Assembly: GCA_009785545.1 (NCBI GenBank)
Contig: WQWD01000097.1
Location: 1 to 8,326, forward strand
DNA: 8,326 nt
Source of the DNA: Treponema sp.
Lineage (GTDB): Bacteria; Spirochaetota; Spirochaetia; Treponematales; Breznakiellaceae
Reading direction: 5' to 3'
Shown here: positions 6,265 through 8,326 of the stretch, in pieces
Numbering within the stretch: the stretch's first letter is position 1
How the letters are laid out: the number at the start of each line of letters is the position of its first letter
The notes under the pieces: model-generated
The model's input: the letters and a program-made list of their open reading frames with translations, nothing else
What the model was told of the DNA's origin: nothing
Database searches by the model: none
Translations under genes and position numbers: made by a program

Positions 6265-7193
6265 TGCCGTTAAATATTTCATACACAATCGAAGATGAAC
6301 TTTCCGAAAAATTAAGACTTGATCGCTATATATCTGAGAATTTAAAATTGTTTTCCCGCTCTCAAATTAAATCAAGAAACTTAAAAGCAAAACTCAATGG
6401 AAAGGAAATTAAATTTTCCCGCCTTGTAAAACCAAAAGATATTCTGGAACTAACATGGGAAGAATTACCCCCCATCGCTCTTATCCCTGAGGATATACCT
6501 CTGGAAATTGTATATGAAGATGACAACTGCATAGTTATAAACAAGCAGCAGGGATTGGTGGTTCACCCGGGAGCCGGAAACAGGCAGGGTACTTTGGCAA
6601 ATGCGCTCTGTTACAGAAGGCTTCAGCGGGGAGAAGCGCAAGTTACAGGCATACGCCCGGGAATCGTACACCGTCTTGACAAGGAGACATCGGGTATAAT
6701 TATCGCTGCCTGGAACGAAAAAACTCACGCCGCTTTAAGTGAACAATTTAAAACCAGACAAGTAAAAAAACTTTATTTAGCGATTGTCTGCGGTATTCCA
6801 AAAGAAACAAAAGGACGCATAGAAACTTTTATCGCAAGAGATTCCAAAAACCGTAAAAAATTCGCAGTTTCACCTAACGGAAAACACGCAATAACGTTAT
6901 TCAAAATATTAAAACAATGGAAAAATCATTCGTTTGTTCTTTTGCGCCTGAAAACAGGGCGTACTCATCAGCTTCGTGTTCATTTACGCCACATTGGCTG
7001 CCCCATACTGGGTGACTCAATTTATGGGATTGGGGACAAACAATTTCCGGGAGCGGGTTTAATGCTTCACTCTAAAAGTTTGGCAATTACTTTGCCGGAA
7101 GAAGCCGAACAAAGAGTTTTTTTGTCTGCATTGCCTCAGCGTTTTATTGATATTATAGAAAAATTAAATAACATTGAGGGTGTTTATGGATAA
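6264..7193 (+). CDS. RluD-like 23S rRNA pseudouridine synthase with S4 domain
   Basis: RluA-family enzymes isomerise uridine to pseudouridine in RNA. RluD-type members modify helix 69 of 23S rRNA, but the exact target here is inference. The 309-residue protein has an N-terminal S4 RNA-binding domain (about 16-66: LRLDRYISENL, then SRSQIKSRNL and LNGKEIKFSRLVKPKD). The catalytic domain follows, with YEDDNCIVINKQQGLVVHPG at 85-104 and the HRLDKETSG motif at 136-144, where D139 is the catalytic aspartate. The substrate-binding GRTHQLRVHL is at 232-241, and GDSIYG at 250-255. Length and domain order are normal for RluD. The start overlaps the upstream stop by one base and has no strong Shine-Dalgarno sequence, suggesting termination-reinitiation. 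It overlaps the next gene, a second synthase of the same family, by 8 nt. Confidence 0.92.
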   Translation: MPLNISYTIEDELSEKLRLDRYISENLKLFSRSQIKSRNLKAKLNGKEIKFSRLVKPKDILELTWEELPPIALIPEDIPLEIVYEDDNCIVINKQQGLVVHPGAGNRQGTLANALCYRRLQRGEAQVTGIRPGIVHRLDKETSGIIIAAWNEKTHAALSEQFKTRQVKKLYLAIVCGIPKETKGRIETFIARDSKNRKKFAVSPNGKHAITLFKILKQWKNHSFVLLRLKTGRTHQLRVHLRHIGCPILGDSIYGIGDKQFPGAGLMLHSKSLAITLPEEAEQRVFLSALPQRFIDIIEKLNNIEGVYG

Positions 7194-8034
7194 TCCGTAT
7201 ATTCTGTATGAAAACAATGATTTTGCGGTTGTCTTTAAGCCGCCTAAAATGCACACAACTCAAAGATCAAATATCAAAGAAGAAAAAACAAAAAACAAAG
7301 AAACATACGAGACTCTTTTTGAATGGTATTTAAACAATTCATCTTCTGTTTTTGATGTTATGCACCGGCTTGATTTTGAAACTCATGGACTTGTGTTGTT
7401 TGCCAAAAACGAGAAAACATACAATTTTTTAAAATCAGCGCAGGATAAAGGAGAATTTGTTAAAGAATATTCTGCTGTTTGTATTTTAGCCGGCAATGAA
7501 AATAATTTAGAAGGTTTTCCTGAATTTAAAACTAATCTATCCGGCAGCCCTTTAATAATCGAGAGTTATTTTCGTCCCTACGGGCCCGGCAGAAAACTTG
7601 TCCGTCCGATAATTGATTACGGCAAAAAACACAAAGAAATTGCAAAAGACAAGGGCGGTTTTTACCGTACAGAAATATCCAATATTGACGGCAGCGTGTT
7701 TACAGTGCGGATTAAGCGTGGGTTCAGGCATCAGATTCGCTGCCACCTCTGCTGGGCAGGTTTCCCGATACTAAATGATCCACTTTATTCGTGCCAAACA
7801 AATCAAGAGCCGCTTCCCCCAAGCGAGATTCACGCTGCCAGTGTTCTGTCCTATTCAAATGACACAATGTTCGATAAGTTAATTCCTTATGTTATAAGGA
7901 ATTACGCATTTTGTGATTATCAAAACCGAATAGGACAGAACACTAGCATACTTGCTTTGCGTTCTCATGCGCTTTTTTTCCCTGATCCTTTCGGCGGCAA
8001 GCAATGTGAGTTTAAAATAGATCCTTTTACTTAG
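7186..8034 (+). CDS. Second RluA-family pseudouridine synthase, no S4 domain, with a 35-residue in-frame insertion
   Basis: The protein has 282 residues. It starts almost directly in the catalytic domain (ILYENNDFAVVFKPPKMHTT, 6-25) and lacks the S4 domain, as TruC, RluA and RluC/RluE-like groups variously do; the target RNA is unknown. The catalytic motif is MHRLDFETHGLVLF (59-72) with D63, and the RGFRHQIRCHL stretch (178-188) corresponds to GRTHQIRVHL. The closing strand is ILALRSHALFFPDPFGG (255-271). Between A218 and S254 lie 35 residues (219-253) encoded entirely by a 105-bp palindrome; without it HAA would join SILALRS, as in ordinary family members. The ATG at 7186 is chosen over an in-frame TTG at 7174 because GAGGG at 7176-7180 sits 5 nt before it. 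It overlaps the upstream synthase by 8 nt. The catalytic residues are intact, so activity is plausible. Confidence 0.88.
   Translation: MDNPYILYENNDFAVVFKPPKMHTTQRSNIKEEKTKNKETYETLFEWYLNNSSSVFDVMHRLDFETHGLVLFAKNEKTYNFLKSAQDKGEFVKEYSAVCILAGNENNLEGFPEFKTNLSGSPLIIESYFRPYGPGRKLVRPIIDYGKKHKEIAKDKGGFYRTEISNIDGSVFTVRIKRGFRHQIRCHLCWAGFPILNDPLYSCQTNQEPLPPSEIHAASVLSYSNDTMFDKLIPYVIRNYAFCDYQNRIGQNTSILALRSHALFFPDPFGGKQCEFKIDPFT
7840..7944 (+). repeat. 105-bp protein-coding palindromic element inside the synthase gene
   Basis: The ends are perfect 17-bp inverted repeats: AGTGTTCTGTCCTATTC at 7840-7856 and GAATAGGACAGAACACT at 7928-7944. An 11-bp perfect palindrome at 7880-7890 and 7894-7904 has the same centre (base 7892) as the outer repeats, so the unit folds as one hairpin. 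Partial pairing between the two is also possible (GATAA at 7873-7877 with TTATC at 7917-7921). It starts on a codon boundary, is exactly 35 codons, and adds residues 219-253. Reading all six frames, only the one used is free of stops. No clear target duplication is visible; the shared AG at 7840 and 7945 is too short to count. Confidence 0.8.
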
Positions 8035-8052
8035 ATCTTAACGAATAAAGCG

Positions 8053-8081
8053 GTGACAGACATCAAAAAATAGTTTATAAT
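8053..8081 (+). promoter_or_regulatory. Strong promoter of asnS, predicted leaderless
   Basis: GTGACA at 8053-8058 (five of six match TTGACA), a 17-nt spacer and a perfect TATAAT at 8076-8081 make a near-consensus sigma-70 promoter. The -10 ends 6 nt before the ATG at 8088, so the transcript should begin at or next to the start codon. No Shine-Dalgarno sequence is present. The intergenic gap to the previous stop is only 53 nt and holds no terminator I can see. Confidence 0.75.
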
Positions 8082-8087
8082 ATTTGT

Positions 8088-8326
8088 ATGTTACCAAAAC
8101 TCATAAAACATATACTTAACGAAAACCCTCAGTCTCAGGATGTTGAAGTATCCGGCTGGGTTAGAACAAAAAGGGACATGAAAAACCTTGTCTTTGTGGA
8201 AGTAAACGACGGCTCCTGTTTTGCCAGTATTCAATGCACATTTGATCGGGGAGCGGGAATAAACACGCAAACCGAAGACGCTCTTACATCTTTAACGACG
8301 GGTGCGTCTGTAAAAATTGCCGGCAA
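8088..8326 (+). CDS. asnS: Asparaginyl-tRNA synthetase, N-terminal part (runs off the window)
   Basis: AsnRS charges tRNA(Asn) with asparagine using ATP in the cytoplasm. Only the first 79 codons are present. They encode the anticodon-binding OB-fold of class IIb synthetases: VEVSGWVRTKRDMKNLVFVE at about 19-38, then the NDGSCFASIQ stretch at about 40-49, which is typical of AsnRS rather than AspRS or LysRS. The class II catalytic motifs lie beyond the window edge. The ATG follows a near-consensus promoter by 6 nt and has no Shine-Dalgarno sequence. The presence of asnS implies direct tRNA(Asn) charging, at least as one route. AspRS-like paralogues cannot be fully excluded from so short a piece. 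Confidence 0.85.
   Translation, partial: MLPKLIKHILNENPQSQDVEVSGWVRTKRDMKNLVFVEVNDGSCFASIQCTFDRGAGINTQTEDALTSLTTGASVKIAG

Noticed and set aside
7174..7185. TTG at 7174 as start of the second pseudouridine synthase
   Set aside because: GAGGG at 7176-7180 would then lie inside the coding region; it is ideally spaced for ATG 7186.
8035..8087. Terminator after the second synthase gene
   Set aside because: No stem followed by a T-run is visible in this 53-nt gap; read-through into asnS cannot be excluded.

Overview
The window looks like a chromosomal stretch of a moderately AT-rich Gram-negative-type bacterium, most likely a spirochaete of the Treponema group. This is inference. It rests on the gene set, on the N-terminal style of the RsmA protein (an Asn-Tyr-Asn-Ser start followed by a helix before the GQNFL motif, which I recall as similar in Borrelia), and on codon use. 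No search was run. All genes are on the + strand.

Layout. (1) Bases 1-3864: a probable promoter (TATAAT at 43-48) followed by three overlapping genes. They encode a membrane-anchored PilZ (c-di-GMP receptor) protein, an exported HEAT-repeat-like protein and a short ComEC/Rec2 channel protein. (2) Bases 3865-4031: an intergenic region almost filled by a 119-bp palindromic, MITE-like element with 17-bp terminal inverted repeats and a possible 4-bp target duplication. (3) Bases 4032-8034: five tightly packed genes. They encode 16S rRNA dimethyltransferase RsmA, a YggS/PROSC-type PLP-binding protein, an unrecognised membrane protein, an RluD-like pseudouridine synthase with an S4 domain, and a second RluA-family synthase without S4. 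(4) Bases 8053-8326: a strong promoter directly abutting the 5' part of asnS (asparaginyl-tRNA synthetase), which runs off the window.

The second and third regions are mostly a translation theme: rRNA methylation, pseudouridylation and tRNA charging. The first region joins a c-di-GMP sensor to envelope and DNA-uptake-type proteins.

The most unusual signal is a 105-bp palindrome (7840-7944) inside the second pseudouridine synthase gene. It has perfect 17-bp terminal inverted repeats and a central 11-bp palindrome sharing the same centre. It is exactly 35 codons long, is open in only one of its six frames, and sits in that frame, adding 35 residues to a loop outside the catalytic core. This is the hallmark of protein-coding palindromic elements such as those of Rickettsia, and I know of no such description in this kind of genome. 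Other points of interest are an apparent ATT start codon for the PilZ gene, and two genes (asnS and, less surely, rsmA) whose -10 boxes lie exactly 6 nt before the ATG with no Shine-Dalgarno sequence, which predicts leaderless mRNAs.
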